NCBI RefSeq assembly: GCF_021631985.1
Contig: NZ_CP070225.1
Coordinates: forward strand, 1,922,001 to 1,986,000
From: Sandaracinus amylolyticus
GTDB taxonomy: Bacteria > Myxococcota_A > Polyangia > Polyangiales > Sandaracinaceae
Length of the DNA stretch: 64,000 bases
Reading direction: 5' to 3'
How positions within the stretch are numbered: the stretch's first letter is position 1; each line of letters opens with the position of its first letter. A program made the position numbers and the translations under genes. Shown here one piece after another: positions 8,286-23,701 of this stretch. Below the pieces are notes generated by a model. It was not told where the DNA came from. It made no database searches and was given only the letters and a program-made list of their open reading frames with translations.

Positions 8286-8320
8286 CTCCGCGGGCCCGTG
8301 TGTAACACGAACCCGCGGAG
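8286..8320 (-). promoter_or_regulatory. hairpin after ACAD that covers the bestrophin Shine-Dalgarno
   Basis: CTCCGCGGG (8286-8294) pairs perfectly with CCCGCGGAG (8312-8320). An inner CGTGT/ACACG stem lies in the loop. On the minus strand the 3' arm contains GGAG of the GGAGG ribosome site of the bestrophin gene. It may be a terminator, an attenuator or a translational switch. Confidence 0.5.
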
Positions 8321-8328
8321 CGCACGCT

Positions 8329-9474
<1,146 letters not shown>

Positions 9475-9480
9475 GACGCG

Positions 9481-9514
9481 CCTCCTCGGCTGAATGGCGA
9501 TTCAGTCGAGGAGG
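9481..9514 (-). promoter_or_regulatory. 15-bp stem containing a palindrome and the ACAD Shine-Dalgarno
   Basis: Arms 9481-9495 and 9500-9514 pair at 14 of 15 positions around a 4-nt loop. The core CTGAAT-N4-ATTCAG resembles operators of fatty-acid TetR/FadR regulators. On the minus strand the 5' arm begins CCUCCU and pairs with AGGAGG, the ACAD ribosome site. It fills most of the 54-nt gap after the RCC1 stop. Confidence 0.55.
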
Positions 9515-9528
9515 ATACCAGACGCTCC

Positions 9529-11634
9529 CTAGGGCGGCGGCGGCAGCATCACGAGCGTCGGGACGTTGCGATTCGTCGTCGTACCGTCGCCGATCTGGCC
9601 GTTGCGATTGTCGCCCCAGCACACGATCGTGCCGGCGGCGCGCAGCGCGCAGACGTGGTGGTTGGTCGTCGCGAGCGCGGTCGCGTCCGAGAGCCCGCTC
9701 ACCGTCGTCGGCGTGCTCGAGTCGGTGTTCGTCGCGTTGCCGAGCTCTCCGTCCTCGTTGTCACCCCAACACCGGACCGACGACGCGAGGCGCGCGCAGG
9801 TGTGATCCGCGCCCGGCGCGATCTCGAGCGCCCCGCTCAGGTTGCGCACCGGCACCGGGACGAGGCTCATCGCGCCGGTGACGCCGAGCTGCGCGTCGCC
9901 GTTGTCACCCCAGCACTCGACGGTCCCGTCCGAGAGGCGCGCGCAGCTGTGCCGCAAGCCGGCCCCGATCTCGACGGCGCCCGAGAGCCCGAGCACCGAC
10001 ACCGGCGTCCAGCTCGTCGCCATCGAGCCGTCGCCGAGCTGACCACGGTCGTTCCTGCCCCAGCACACGACCGTTCCGCCGCTGCGGCGCGCGCAGGTGT
10101 GATACCCGCCGGCGGCGATCTCGAGCGCGCCGCTCACCATCGCGAGCACCGGTGCGCGTCGCTCGGTGGTCGTGCCATCGCCGAGCTGCCCCTCCGTGTT
10201 GTCGCCCCAGCAGTAGACCGCGCCCGTCGTGGTGCGCGCGCAGGTGTGGTGCTGCCCCGCCGTGATCTCGATCGCGTTGGTGATCGTCATCACGTCCACG
10301 CGGGTCGCGGACTGCATCGCCGAGCTCGCGTTGCCGAGCTGACCATCGAGGTTGTTCCCCCAGCACGCGATCGATCCCGTGCGGCGTCGCGCGCAGGTGT
10401 GACCGTATCCCGAGGCCAGCTCGACGGCGTCGGTGAGGCCCGTGACCCGCGCCGGCGTGGTCTGCGGCGTCGTGGTGCTGCCGTTGCCGATCTGCCCGTG
10501 GACGTTGTAGCCCCAGCAATAGACCTCGCCGGGCGTTCGGATCGCGCAGCTGTGATGGTAGCCGGCGACGATCCCGACCCAGCGCCCGCTCGGCGTGCCG
10601 GCGCAGACGCCGCGCGAGCACACGTCGTCGACCGTCGTCGAGCTGCCGTCGTCGCACGAGGCGCCGTCGTCGAAGGCGTACGCGCACGCAGTGCCGGAGC
10701 AGGTGCCGGTCGCGACGTAGCACGCGGTCGGCGTGGGCGGGGAGTCGCAGGGGTCGGCCGGGCCCCAGCGGAAGCAGCCGGGAAGGGCCTCCTCGCAGCG
10801 CATCTCGCCCGACGCCGAGCACGAGCCCGCGCCGAGCGTGCACTCGCTGACGCAGCCGGGGCTGCACTCACCGTCGGTGCACGTCTCGCCGTCTTCGCAA
10901 GACTGCGCCGCGAGCCAGTCGAGGCACGAGTCCGCGTCGGCCTGGCCACACGCGCGCGTGCTGGTGGGGCTCCCGCACATCCGGTCGCTCACGGTGCACT
11001 CGTCGGTGCACGTCTCGGTGCACTCGCCGCCCGTGCACGTGGTGCCGTCCGCGCAGGGCTCCGCCGGGAGCCAGTCGAGGCACGAGTCGGAGTCCGCTTG
11101 GCCGCACCCTCGCGCGCTCGAGGGGCCCGCGCACGTGCGCTCGTCCGCCGAGCACTCGTCCGCGCACTCCGATCCGCAGACGCCGCTCGAGCAGAAGGGA
11201 GCTGCGTCGCCGCAGGGCTCGGGCTCGCTCCAGACGAGGCACGCATCGGCGTTGCGCTCGCAGACGACGACGGCATCGTCGGTGCACTGCCGCTCGTCCT
11301 CGGTGCACACGTCGCAGGCGAGCCGCGCGAGCGTGACGCTCGCCGTGACCTCCTCGCCGAGCCTCGCGACGACGGTGACGCGACCTTCCGCGAACGGCAT
11401 CGACTGGCGCAGCCCGGTGACGACGACGTCGAGCGGGACGTCCGCGGCGTCGTCGCCCAGCCGGATCACGATCTCGTGGACCGCTCGGACGCGCGCGTCC
11501 ATGTCGTCCGACGCGACGGTGAGCTCGTCGAGCGCCCACGCGTCGTCGTAGAGCACTTCGATCCGAACCAGGGTCTCGGCCGGAGCGCAGGCGCTGAGCA
11601 GGACCAGCCAGGCGAGGGTGCGTGCGTGTTGCAT
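9529..11634 (-). CDS. RCC1-repeat lipoprotein with Cys-rich stalk
   Basis: A 701-residue lipoprotein (lipobox LSAC, Cys16). Residues about 105-335 form a Cys-rich stalk of repeated units (CADGTTCTGGEC, CEDGETCTDGEC and similar), probably disulphide-bonded outside the cell. Residues about 345-700 hold seven copies of an RCC1 blade, each with H-(S/T)-C-A and CWG-x-N-x-x-G-(Q/E)-(L/I)-G, enough for one closed seven-bladed propeller. Bacterial RCC1-like proteins are mostly of unknown ligand; surface binding is likely. It is the last gene of a five-gene operon, 12 bp after the TPR gene, whose other members are kinases and an FHA-sigma54 activator. It may be the output or sensory surface component of that module. 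Confidence 0.9.
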   Translation of the reverse strand: MQHARTLAWLVLLSACAPAETLVRIEVLYDDAWALDELTVASDDMDARVRAVHEIVIRLGDDAADVPLDVVVTGLRQSMPFAEGRVTVVARLGEEVTASVTLARLACDVCTEDERQCTDDAVVVCERNADACLVWSEPEPCGDAAPFCSSGVCGSECADECSADERTCAGPSSARGCGQADSDSCLDWLPAEPCADGTTCTGGECTETCTDECTVSDRMCGSPTSTRACGQADADSCLDWLAAQSCEDGETCTDGECSPGCVSECTLGAGSCSASGEMRCEEALPGCFRWGPADPCDSPPTPTACYVATGTCSGTACAYAFDDGASCDDGSSTTVDDVCSRGVCAGTPSGRWVGIVAGYHHSCAIRTPGEVYCWGYNVHGQIGNGSTTTPQTTPARVTGLTDAVELASGYGHTCARRRTGSIACWGNNLDGQLGNASSAMQSATRVDVMTITNAIEITAGQHHTCARTTTGAVYCWGDNTEGQLGDGTTTERRAPVLAMVSGALEIAAGGYHTCARRSGGTVVCWGRNDRGQLGDGSMATSWTPVSVLGLSGAVEIGAGLRHSCARLSDGTVECWGDNGDAQLGVTGAMSLVPVPVRNLSGALEIAPGADHTCARLASSVRCWGDNEDGELGNATNTDSSTPTTVSGLSDATALATTNHHVCALRAAGTIVCWGDNRNGQIGDGTTTNRNVPTLVMLPPPP

Positions 11635-11646
11635 CGTCGGTCCTCC

Positions 11647-12270
11647 TCAGCGCCAGTCGACGAGCGCGCAGCCCGTGCTGCACTCGATCCCGCCGTCGTT
11701 CGTCGCGAGCACGGCCACGGTCGTCGCCGCCGCGATCGCGACCACGACGCCTCCGATCACCGTCCAGAACGGCCAGTCTTCCCACAGCTCGGGGCCCCTC
11801 GTGTCGGTGCCCGGTGGTGCGATCGGCTCGGTGCTCTCGACCACGGTGGCGGCCGCCTCCTCGGGCGTCGGGACCACCGGGGGCGATGCGATCTCGGTCG
11901 CCGGCTCCTCCTGCGGCGCGGGCTCGGGGCCGAGGATCGCCAGGCGCTCGCGCGCGATCTCCGCGTGGGTGCCGGTGGGATCCGCGTCGAGATAACGCGC
12001 GTAGTCGACGCGCGCGCGGCTCGTCCGTCCCGCCTCGCGCGCGCACTCGGCCATGTTGAAGAGGAAGAGAGGGCGCTGGCTCAGCGCGTAGCCCGCCTCG
12101 AACTCCGCGTACGCGTCGTCGAACCGGCGCTCTGCCACCAGCGCTTGGCCTGCATCGAAGCGCGCTCGCGCGCGTGCGGTGGCGTCGCCCTCCTGCGCGG
12201 CGGCGGTGCCTGCGGAGAGGAGGACGGCGAGGACGAAGCTCGCCGTCGACGAGGTTCGGAAAGCTCTCAT
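11647..12270 (-). CDS. periplasmic TPR protein with C-terminal membrane anchor
   Basis: A 207-residue protein with a signal peptide ending near GTAAAQE. A TPR-like helical pair (ARARFDAGQALVAERRFDDA and on to about residue 112) contains the myxobacterial-type block LFNMAECAREAG. It is followed by a Pro/Glu/Ala linker, one transmembrane segment at about 167-190, and a short tail with two Cys (ECSTGCAL). The architecture is the same as the TPR protein beside the kinase at 61642. It sits between a kinase gene (10 bp upstream) and the RCC1 lipoprotein (12 bp downstream), so it may relay or scaffold between cytoplasmic kinases and the surface lipoprotein (inference). Confidence 0.8.
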   Translation of the reverse strand: MRAFRTSSTASFVLAVLLSAGTAAAQEGDATARARARFDAGQALVAERRFDDAYAEFEAGYALSQRPLFLFNMAECAREAGRTSRARVDYARYLDADPTGTHAEIARERLAILGPEPAPQEEPATEIASPPVVPTPEEAAATVVESTEPIAPPGTDTRGPELWEDWPFWTVIGGVVVAIAAATTVAVLATNDGGIECSTGCALVDWR

Positions 12271-12280
12271 GGTCGGTCAC

Positions 12281-13108
12281 TCAGCGGATGGTGTGGAGGA
12301 GCACGGTGGCGTTCGGGACCCGCTGCGCCGGGTCCTTCTCGAGCAGCCACATCACGAGGTCGTTCGCCATCGGGTCCACGGCGCGCTCGGGCGCGCGGAC
12401 GCGGGGCGGGACGACGGGGTCGTAGCGATGTCGATCGATCACGAGCGCGGGTGACACGTCGTCGAACGGAAGGACGCCCGCGAGCGCGCGATAGAGGACG
12501 ACGCCCAGCGAGTAGAGGTCGGCGCGCCCGTCGATGGCCGCGCCTTCCGCGTGCTCGGGAGCCATGTAGGCGGCGGTCCCGAGCGAGAATCCGCTCTCCG
12601 TCAGGCGCACCTCGTCGAGGAGGAGCGCGTGGCCGAAGTCGAGCAGCATCGCGGCGGGCTCGCCGGCTTCCGGGAGCACGATGTTCGACGGTTTGACGTC
12701 GCGGTGCACGATCGACGCGCGGTGGATCGCGCCGAGCGCACGAGCGATGGCGGCCGCGATCGGACGGAGCTCGGCCCAGGTCATCGCGCCCGCGCCGAGG
12801 CGCTGCTCGAGGGTGTGCCCCTGGATCCACTCGCTCACGAGGTACGGCGCGCCGTCGTCGGTGTGACCGGCGTCCAGCAGGCGCGCGACGAACGGATGAT
12901 CGATCGCGCGCTGTGCCTCGCGCTCGCGGCCCGCTCGCTCGACGGAGCGGGCCTTCTCCGCGAGGTGCGGCGCGTAGACCTTCACGGCGACGGCGTCGCC
13001 GGCGCGCTCGCCGCGATAGACGGACGCGGCCGCGCTCCGCGAGACGAGGCGCTCGATACGCACTCCCGGAACACGCGGGAGCTCCGGGGCTGGCTCGTGG
13101 TGAACCAT
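12281..13108 (-). CDS. small Ser/Thr kinase with degenerate Gly-rich loop
   Basis: A 275-residue protein that is almost only a kinase domain. AVK Lys43, HRD 135-137 with HRDVKPSN, DFG 157-159 and APE 183-185 are all present, so catalysis should be possible. The nucleotide loop, however, is VSRSAAASV (22-30) with no glycine where GxGxxG is expected, suggesting weak or unusual ATP binding. DFG is followed by HA instead of the usual xA/xS. It has no transmembrane segment or extra domain. It lies 3 bp after the tandem kinase and 10 bp before the TPR gene in the same operon, so it is probably a dedicated partner, perhaps activated by the tandem kinase. Confidence 0.85.
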   Translation of the reverse strand: MVHHEPAPELPRVPGVRIERLVSRSAAASVYRGERAGDAVAVKVYAPHLAEKARSVERAGREREAQRAIDHPFVARLLDAGHTDDGAPYLVSEWIQGHTLEQRLGAGAMTWAELRPIAAAIARALGAIHRASIVHRDVKPSNIVLPEAGEPAAMLLDFGHALLLDEVRLTESGFSLGTAAYMAPEHAEGAAIDGRADLYSLGVVLYRALAGVLPFDDVSPALVIDRHRYDPVVPPRVRAPERAVDPMANDLVMWLLEKDPAQRVPNATVLLHTIR

Positions 13109-13111
13109 GGC

Positions 13112-15430
<2,319 letters not shown>

Positions 15431-15469
15431 GGGCTTGCGGCTCCACAGCAGGTCTCGTGCCTCGCGGCG

Positions 15470-16783
15470 CTACGGTCCTCGAAAGCTCGCCGGGTCGAGG
15501 CTCCAGCGCTTCAGCAACCGATAGAAGTGCGCGCGCGAGAGGCCGATCTCGCGGCTCGCGCGACGCACGTTGCCGCGGTGCTTGCGGAGCGCGCGCTCGA
15601 GATCCGCCTGCTCGGTGTCTCCATCGCGGCGCGGAGTGTCTTCTCGGGGCGTCTCGGGAGACATGTCTCGCGGTCCCACGAGACGCGGCGCGATCGAGCT
15701 CGGAGACAGTGGGCCTTCCTCGGCGAGCGCGGCGCTCCGCAGCACGTTGTCGAGCTCACGGACGTTCAGCGGCCACGCGTGGAGCGCGAGGAGCTCCATC
15801 GCCTCGACGTCGATCGAGCGAGGCTGGCCGGCGCGCGCGAGGAGGTGCGCCGCGAGCGCCGGCAGATCTTCCGGACGCTCGCGGAGCGCTGGCAACCGCA
15901 GCTCGACGCTGGCGAGGCGGGCCAGGAGATCGGCGCGGAACTCCCCGCTCCGGACGCGCGCCGCGAGGTCTCGGTTCGTCGCGCTCACGACGCGAACGTC
16001 GACGCGCTGCGCGCGCGCCGACCCGACCGGACGCACGAGCCCGTCCTCGAGCACGCGGAGCAGCTTCGCTTGGGTCGCGGGCGGCAGCTCGCCGACCTCG
16101 TCGAGGAAGAGCGTGCCGCCGTCGGCGGCGGCGAAGAGACCGCTCCGCGCCTGCGCGGCGCCGGTGAACGCCGCGCGCGCATGACCGAAGAGCTCGGTGT
16201 CGGCGAGCTGCTCGGGGAGCGCCGCACAGTTCACGGCCACGAACGCGCCGGCCCGCCCGCTGCCCTCGTGGAGGAGGCGCGCAGCGATGTCCTTGCCGGT
16301 CCCGGTCTCGCCGAGGATCAACACGCTGAGCGGCGTGGGCGCGACGAGGCCGATCTGCCTGCGCACGCGCGCGAGCGCACTGCCACCCACGAGCGGTCCG
16401 GCGTCGGCGGGCGCCCATGGCTCGGTGCGCACGCCGACCCGGAGCAGCGTCCGTCCCGCCCGCACGATGGCCCCGTCGCGGAGCGGCACGCGACCCGTCG
16501 CGCGGGCGCCGTCGACCCAGGTGCCGTTGCTGCTCCCGAGGTCCTCGATCGCCTCGCCACCGGCGTGGATCAACGCGTGCTCGCGTGAGATCGCGTCGTC
16601 GTCGATCACGATGTCCGCGCCGGTGTCGCGCCCGATTCGTTGATCGCCGCGCAGCGCGATCGAGCTGGGCGCGCTCGGCCCGTAGAACGTCGTCATCCAC
16701 CGCGTCGATGCGCGAGCCGGGCGCGTCGTGCGGACCGGCAGGATCGCGGTCTCACCGGGCGTCGCTCGTGAGGCGCTCGTCAT
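15470..16783 (-). CDS. FHA-domain sigma54-dependent transcriptional activator
   Basis: A 437-residue enhancer-binding protein. The FHA domain (about 43-112) retains GRD, SREHA and SSNGTWVDG, the phosphothreonine-binding loops. The AAA+ domain (about 131-345) has Walker A GETGTGKD (158-165) and Walker B GTLFLDE. The sigma54-contact loop reads AAFTGA (204-209) instead of GAFTGA. The C-terminus has a Fis-type helix-turn-helix (about 398-432) ending in SRAHFYRLLKRW. FHA-type activators bind phosphorylated partners, so the kinases encoded immediately downstream are the natural input. It is the first gene of the five-gene operon. I found no clear sigma54 -24/-12 site inside the window upstream of it, so its targets are unknown. 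Confidence 0.92.
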   Translation of the reverse strand: MTSASRATPGETAILPVRTTRPARASTRWMTTFYGPSAPSSIALRGDQRIGRDTGADIVIDDDAISREHALIHAGGEAIEDLGSSNGTWVDGARATGRVPLRDGAIVRAGRTLLRVGVRTEPWAPADAGPLVGGSALARVRRQIGLVAPTPLSVLILGETGTGKDIAARLLHEGSGRAGAFVAVNCAALPEQLADTELFGHARAAFTGAAQARSGLFAAADGGTLFLDEVGELPPATQAKLLRVLEDGLVRPVGSARAQRVDVRVVSATNRDLAARVRSGEFRADLLARLASVELRLPALRERPEDLPALAAHLLARAGQPRSIDVEAMELLALHAWPLNVRELDNVLRSAALAEEGPLSPSSIAPRLVGPRDMSPETPREDTPRRDGDTEQADLERALRKHRGNVRRASREIGLSRAHFYRLLKRWSLDPASFRGP

Positions 16784-16851
16784 GCTTCGACGTGGCTCTG
16801 CAAGCGCGGCGGATGATATCGCAGGCGCCCGCGTCGTTTCCAGGGCGCGCG

Positions 16852-16877
16852 GGGAGGGGTCTTCTCGGACCCCTCCC
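16852..16877 (-). terminator. GC hairpin after TolC-like gene
   Basis: GGGAGGGGT (16852-16860) and ACCCCTCCC (16869-16877) form a perfect 9-bp stem with an 8-nt loop, 6 nt past the TolC-like stop. No U-tract follows. Confidence 0.6.
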
Positions 16878-16883
16878 TCCCGA

Positions 16884-18161
16884 TCACAGCTCCATTCCGG
16901 CGCGGATGCGAAGCGTCGCGTGCGCGACGTGCAGATCCGCGAGCGCCTGGATGCGCAGCACCTCGGCCTGGAAGTAGTCGCGCTGCGCCTGGATCAGATC
17001 GAGCTGCGTCGCCGCGCCCGCGTCGAAGCGGACGCGCGCGTCCTCGGCCGCACGCTGTGCCGCAGCCGCGCCCGCGATCGCTGCCTCGGTGCGCGCGCGG
17101 GCCGTGCCCACGCGCTCGTACGCGTCGAAGATCGCGGTCTCGGTCTGCTGCACCGCGCGCTCGAGCTGCACCTCGGAGACCTCGGCCTGGGCGGCGCGCG
17201 TCGTGATCTGCGCAGGCCGCAGGAAGTCGAGCGTCCACACCGCCTGCACGCCGAGCGCGTACGACCAGTTCGCGCCCTGGAAGCCGCCCGCGTTCGAGCC
17301 GCTCTCGCGCGCGTAGCCGCTGACGATCGGCAGCAGCGAGGTCCACGCGGTGTCGGCCGCGATGTCCGCCGCGCGCGATGCCGCGCGCGCCGCGCGCACC
17401 GCGGGCAGATCGGGCGCGTTCGCCATGTAGCGATCGAAGGGCTCGAGCCCGGGCGGGATGTCCTCGAGCGACGGGCGCTCGTCGATCGGCGTGATGCCCG
17501 TGAGGTTCTGGAGGTTGCGCGCAGCGAGCACCACCGCGAGGCGCGACTCCGCGAGCACCTGCTGCGCGCGCGTCACCTCGGCCTCGGCGCGCGAGAGCTC
17601 GAGCTGCGCGGCGACACCGACCTCGACGCGCGCGGCCGCCGCGTCGCGGCTGCTCACGAGCGCCTCGAGGTTGCGCTCCGACGCTTCGACGACGGCGCGC
17701 GAGCCCACGAGCTGGTGCCACACCTGCACGATCGCGACGGCGACGTTCTGATCGGCGAGCTCGAGCCGCGCCGACGCCGAGTCCGCGAACGCTTCGGTCT
17801 GGAAGTAGACCGACCACCCGCCGACGTCGATCAGCGGCACCGTCGCGGTGAACTGCGCCGTGAGCGAGTCGAACGGCTGGATGACGACCTCGCCGCCGGT
17901 CAGCGGGTTGTCGAACGCCGCCTCGAACTCGTTCCGCTGGTAGCCACCCTGCGCGGTGAAGCTCGGCAGGAGCCGCGCGCGGGCCTCGTCGACCTGCGAC
18001 TGCGCCTGGCGCAGCGCGGCGCGCGCCTCGCGGACGTCGAGCGAGCCCGTCTCACGGGCGGCGAGGAACTCGCGCAGCGGCTGCTGTGCGTGGGCCCCGC
18101 TTGGCGAGGCGAGCGTCGTCATCAGCGCGACGAGCGAGAGGACGGGAACAACACGATCCAT
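16884..18161 (-). CDS. TolC-family outer-membrane efflux protein
   Basis: A 425-residue protein with a cleavable signal (ends ASPSGAHAQ). ATG 18161 has GGAGG 8 nt upstream. Two internal repeats of long coiled-coil helices (for example ALRQAQSQVDEARARLLPSF early and RVGTARARTEAAIAG late) with NPLTGGEV and LRPAQITT-type strand segments match the TolC/OEP fold: a trimeric beta-barrel with a periplasmic helical tunnel. It is divergent from the TetR-MFP-RND genes and should be the outer-membrane exit duct for that pump. A TetR operator between the two units would co-regulate them. Confidence 0.92.
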   Translation of the reverse strand: MDRVVPVLSLVALMTTLASPSGAHAQQPLREFLAARETGSLDVREARAALRQAQSQVDEARARLLPSFTAQGGYQRNEFEAAFDNPLTGGEVVIQPFDSLTAQFTATVPLIDVGGWSVYFQTEAFADSASARLELADQNVAVAIVQVWHQLVGSRAVVEASERNLEALVSSRDAAAARVEVGVAAQLELSRAEAEVTRAQQVLAESRLAVVLAARNLQNLTGITPIDERPSLEDIPPGLEPFDRYMANAPDLPAVRAARAASRAADIAADTAWTSLLPIVSGYARESGSNAGGFQGANWSYALGVQAVWTLDFLRPAQITTRAAQAEVSEVQLERAVQQTETAIFDAYERVGTARARTEAAIAGAAAAQRAAEDARVRFDAGAATQLDLIQAQRDYFQAEVLRIQALADLHVAHATLRIRAGMEL

Positions 18162-18216
18162 GTCGAGGGCCTCCGTGGGGTCCGGTTCGCTTGACGTCGA
18201 GAGCACCCGGATCCAA

Positions 18217-18234
18217 TGACTGACCGACCAGTCA
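18217..18234. promoter_or_regulatory. TetR operator in efflux divergent promoter
   Basis: TGACTG-N6-CAGTCA is a perfect inverted repeat, with the TGAC element also repeated in tandem. It lies between the TolC-like start (18161) and the TetR start (18255). Confidence 0.6.
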
Positions 18235-18254
18235 ATCAACGCGTCGAGTTTCTG

Positions 18255-18920
18255 ATGCCGCGCTCGCCGAAAGACAACCAGGAGATTCGAGATGCACGCC
18301 GCGAGGAGATCCTCGCCGCGGCGGCCCGGGTCTTCGCGGCGAAGGGCCTGTCGCAGTCGAAGATCTCCGACATCGCGGCGGCCGCGAACCTCTCGCACGG
18401 CCTCGTCTATCACTACTTCGACAGCAAGGACGCGATCTTCGGGGCGATCGTCGATCAGATGATCGCGAAGATCGACGCCGACCTCGCCTCGGACGTCGAG
18501 CTCACCGCGTTCGAGCGCCTCGTCGCGGGCATCGAGCGCTCGCGCGACCGTGTCTGTGCGGGCGGCCTCGAGCCGGGTCGTGTCGTGGCGCAGGCGATGA
18601 TGCAGGGAGTCATCCCCGATCACCTGCGTGGTCGCATCCACGAGCACTTCGGTCGTCTTCATCGTCGCATCGCGGAGCGCATCGAAGAAGCGCAGCGGGA
18701 CGGTGACATCGAGCCGGATGCGGAGCCCGTCGAGCTGGCGTCCGCGCTCGTCTGCCTCATGCGTGGTCTGTCGATGCGCGCGCCCGACATGCCGCACCTC
18801 CCGTTCCCCATCCCCCGGACGGACACGATTCTTCGTTTGCTCCGTCCGTCGTCAGCCCCACAAGACACGCGCCGTGCAACCCCCCGCGCGGCACGAGGAC
18901 CGAATGCACGTCGCAGATAG
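18255..18920 (+). CDS. TetR/AcrR-family efflux regulator
   Basis: A 221-residue regulator. I start it at ATG 18255 (MPRSPKDNQ) because the longer frame begins inside the operator. The helix-turn-helix occupies about residues 17-63 with NLSHGLVYHYFDSKDAIF, the TetR signature. The C-terminal domain is helical and typical of multidrug-binding regulators. The 3' end overlaps the MFP gene by 17 nt, so regulator, adaptor and pump form one unit. It probably represses itself, the pump and the divergent TolC gene until a substrate binds. Confidence 0.92.
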   Translation: MPRSPKDNQEIRDARREEILAAAARVFAAKGLSQSKISDIAAAANLSHGLVYHYFDSKDAIFGAIVDQMIAKIDADLASDVELTAFERLVAGIERSRDRVCAGGLEPGRVVAQAMMQGVIPDHLRGRIHEHFGRLHRRIAERIEEAQRDGDIEPDAEPVELASALVCLMRGLSMRAPDMPHLPFPIPRTDTILRLLRPSSAPQDTRRATPRAARGPNARRR

Positions 18921-20163
18921 GTACAGAAGACTCGCCATCACCCTCCTCCTCGCGTCGAGCCTCGCGGCGTGCGGCAGCGGCGGCGGAGACCACGCGCAGG
19001 CCTCGCAGCGGCCGGCGGCCGAGACGCCCGCGGTCGCGGTGCGCACGGCGACGGCGCAGGGCCGACAGCAGGCCGTCACGCTGACGCTCGACGGCACCCT
19101 CGTCGCGGACGAGGAGTCGCAGCTGACGTCGGTCGTCGCGGGTCGCGTCGTGGAGGTCCTCGTCGAGCGAGGCGCGGTGGTGGAGGAAGGTCAGCCGATC
19201 GTGCGACTGCGCGACGTCGACTACCGCCTCCAGGCCCAGTCCGCGCGCGCGCAGGTCGAGCAGGCCCGCGCGCGTCTCGGCATGGACCAGAACGCGCCGG
19301 TGCCGCGCGCCGAGGACATGCCCGACGTGCGCGCCGCGCAGTCGGCGCTCGAGCTCGCGCAGGCGAACCTGCAGCGCGCCGAGGAGCTCGCGCAGCGCGG
19401 CGTGCTCGCGCAGCAGGCGCTCGACGAGACGCGCACCCGCGCCGCGCAGGCCCGCGAGCAGTACCAGACGACGCTCAACAACGCGCGCGCGTCGATCTCG
19501 TCGCTCTCGTCGGCACGCACGACCCTCGCGCAGGCGGCCACGTCGGCGTCGGAGGCGACGGTGCGCGCGCCGTTCGCGGGTGAGATCGCGAGCCGCAACG
19601 TCTCGGTCGGCGAGTACGTCACGCCGCAGTCGCCGATCGTCAGCCTCGTGCGCACCGATCCGCTGCGCATCGAGGTGCAGGTGCCGCAGCAGCACCTCAT
19701 GGCGGTGCGTCCCGGACAGACCGTGCGCATCGCGGTCGACGCGGTGCCGGACCGTACGTTCGAGGGCACCGTGCGCTACGTGAGCGCCGCGGTGCAGCGC
19801 GAGACGCGCGGCCTGACGGTCGAGGCGATCGTGCCGAACCCCGAGCGCCTCCTGCGCCCGGGCCTCTTCGCGACCGCGCGCATCGAGACCGGATCGCAGC
19901 AGGACGTCGCCGTGGTGCCGGCGTCCGCGGTGATGACCGAGGCGGGCGTCGATCGTGTGTTCGTCGTCGTCGACGGAGCGATCGAGGAGCGCGTCGTGTC
20001 GATCGCGGAGCGCAGCTCGGAGGAGATCGTCATCGCCGAGGGCCTGCGCCCGGGCGAAGAGGTCGCGACCGACGCGCTCGATCAGCTCGGTGACGGAGTG
20101 CGCGTCGCGCCCGCCGGCGCGGCGACCGCGGCGGCGCCGAGCGCGCCCACGCCCCAGCCCTGA
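18904..20163 (+). CDS. RND periplasmic adaptor (membrane fusion) lipoprotein
   Basis: A 419-residue lipoprotein (lipobox LAAC, Cys23) starting at ATG 18904. It shows the usual AcrA/MexA order: lipoyl-like half (GRVVEVLVERGAVVEEGQPI), a long coiled-coil hairpin (about residues 95-205, rich in AQA/ARA), second lipoyl half (ATVRAPFAGEIASRNVSVGEYV), beta-barrel and membrane-proximal domain. It links the RND pump to the TolC-like duct. The gene overlaps the regulator end by 17 nt and is followed 24 nt later by the pump gene. Confidence 0.93.
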   Translation: MHVADRYRRLAITLLLASSLAACGSGGGDHAQASQRPAAETPAVAVRTATAQGRQQAVTLTLDGTLVADEESQLTSVVAGRVVEVLVERGAVVEEGQPIVRLRDVDYRLQAQSARAQVEQARARLGMDQNAPVPRAEDMPDVRAAQSALELAQANLQRAEELAQRGVLAQQALDETRTRAAQAREQYQTTLNNARASISSLSSARTTLAQAATSASEATVRAPFAGEIASRNVSVGEYVTPQSPIVSLVRTDPLRIEVQVPQQHLMAVRPGQTVRIAVDAVPDRTFEGTVRYVSAAVQRETRGLTVEAIVPNPERLLRPGLFATARIETGSQQDVAVVPASAVMTEAGVDRVFVVVDGAIEERVVSIAERSSEEIVIAEGLRPGEEVATDALDQLGDGVRVAPAGAATAAAPSAPTPQP

Positions 20164-20187
20164 CGTTCGAGAAGGAGAAGCTCAGCG

Positions 20188-23565
<3,378 letters not shown>

Positions 23566-23620
23566 GTGTGCGCGTAGCGCCCGGACGGTAGGGCGAGCCG
23601 ACGTTCGAGATCTTCGAGGT

Positions 23621-23659
23621 CCACGCGCGCGGTCCCGGACGATGGGGCCGCGCGCGTGG
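23621..23659 (+). terminator. long GC hairpin after RND operon
   Basis: CCACGCGCGCGG (23621-23632) and CCGCGCGCGTGG (23648-23659) form a perfect 12-bp stem, extendable inward by CCC/GGG. It lies 56 nt after the pump stop and has no T-tract. Confidence 0.6.
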
Positions 23660-23701
23660 TGCTCTCGACGGGCGCAGCGCGTCGGGCGCACACTCGCGGG
23701 C

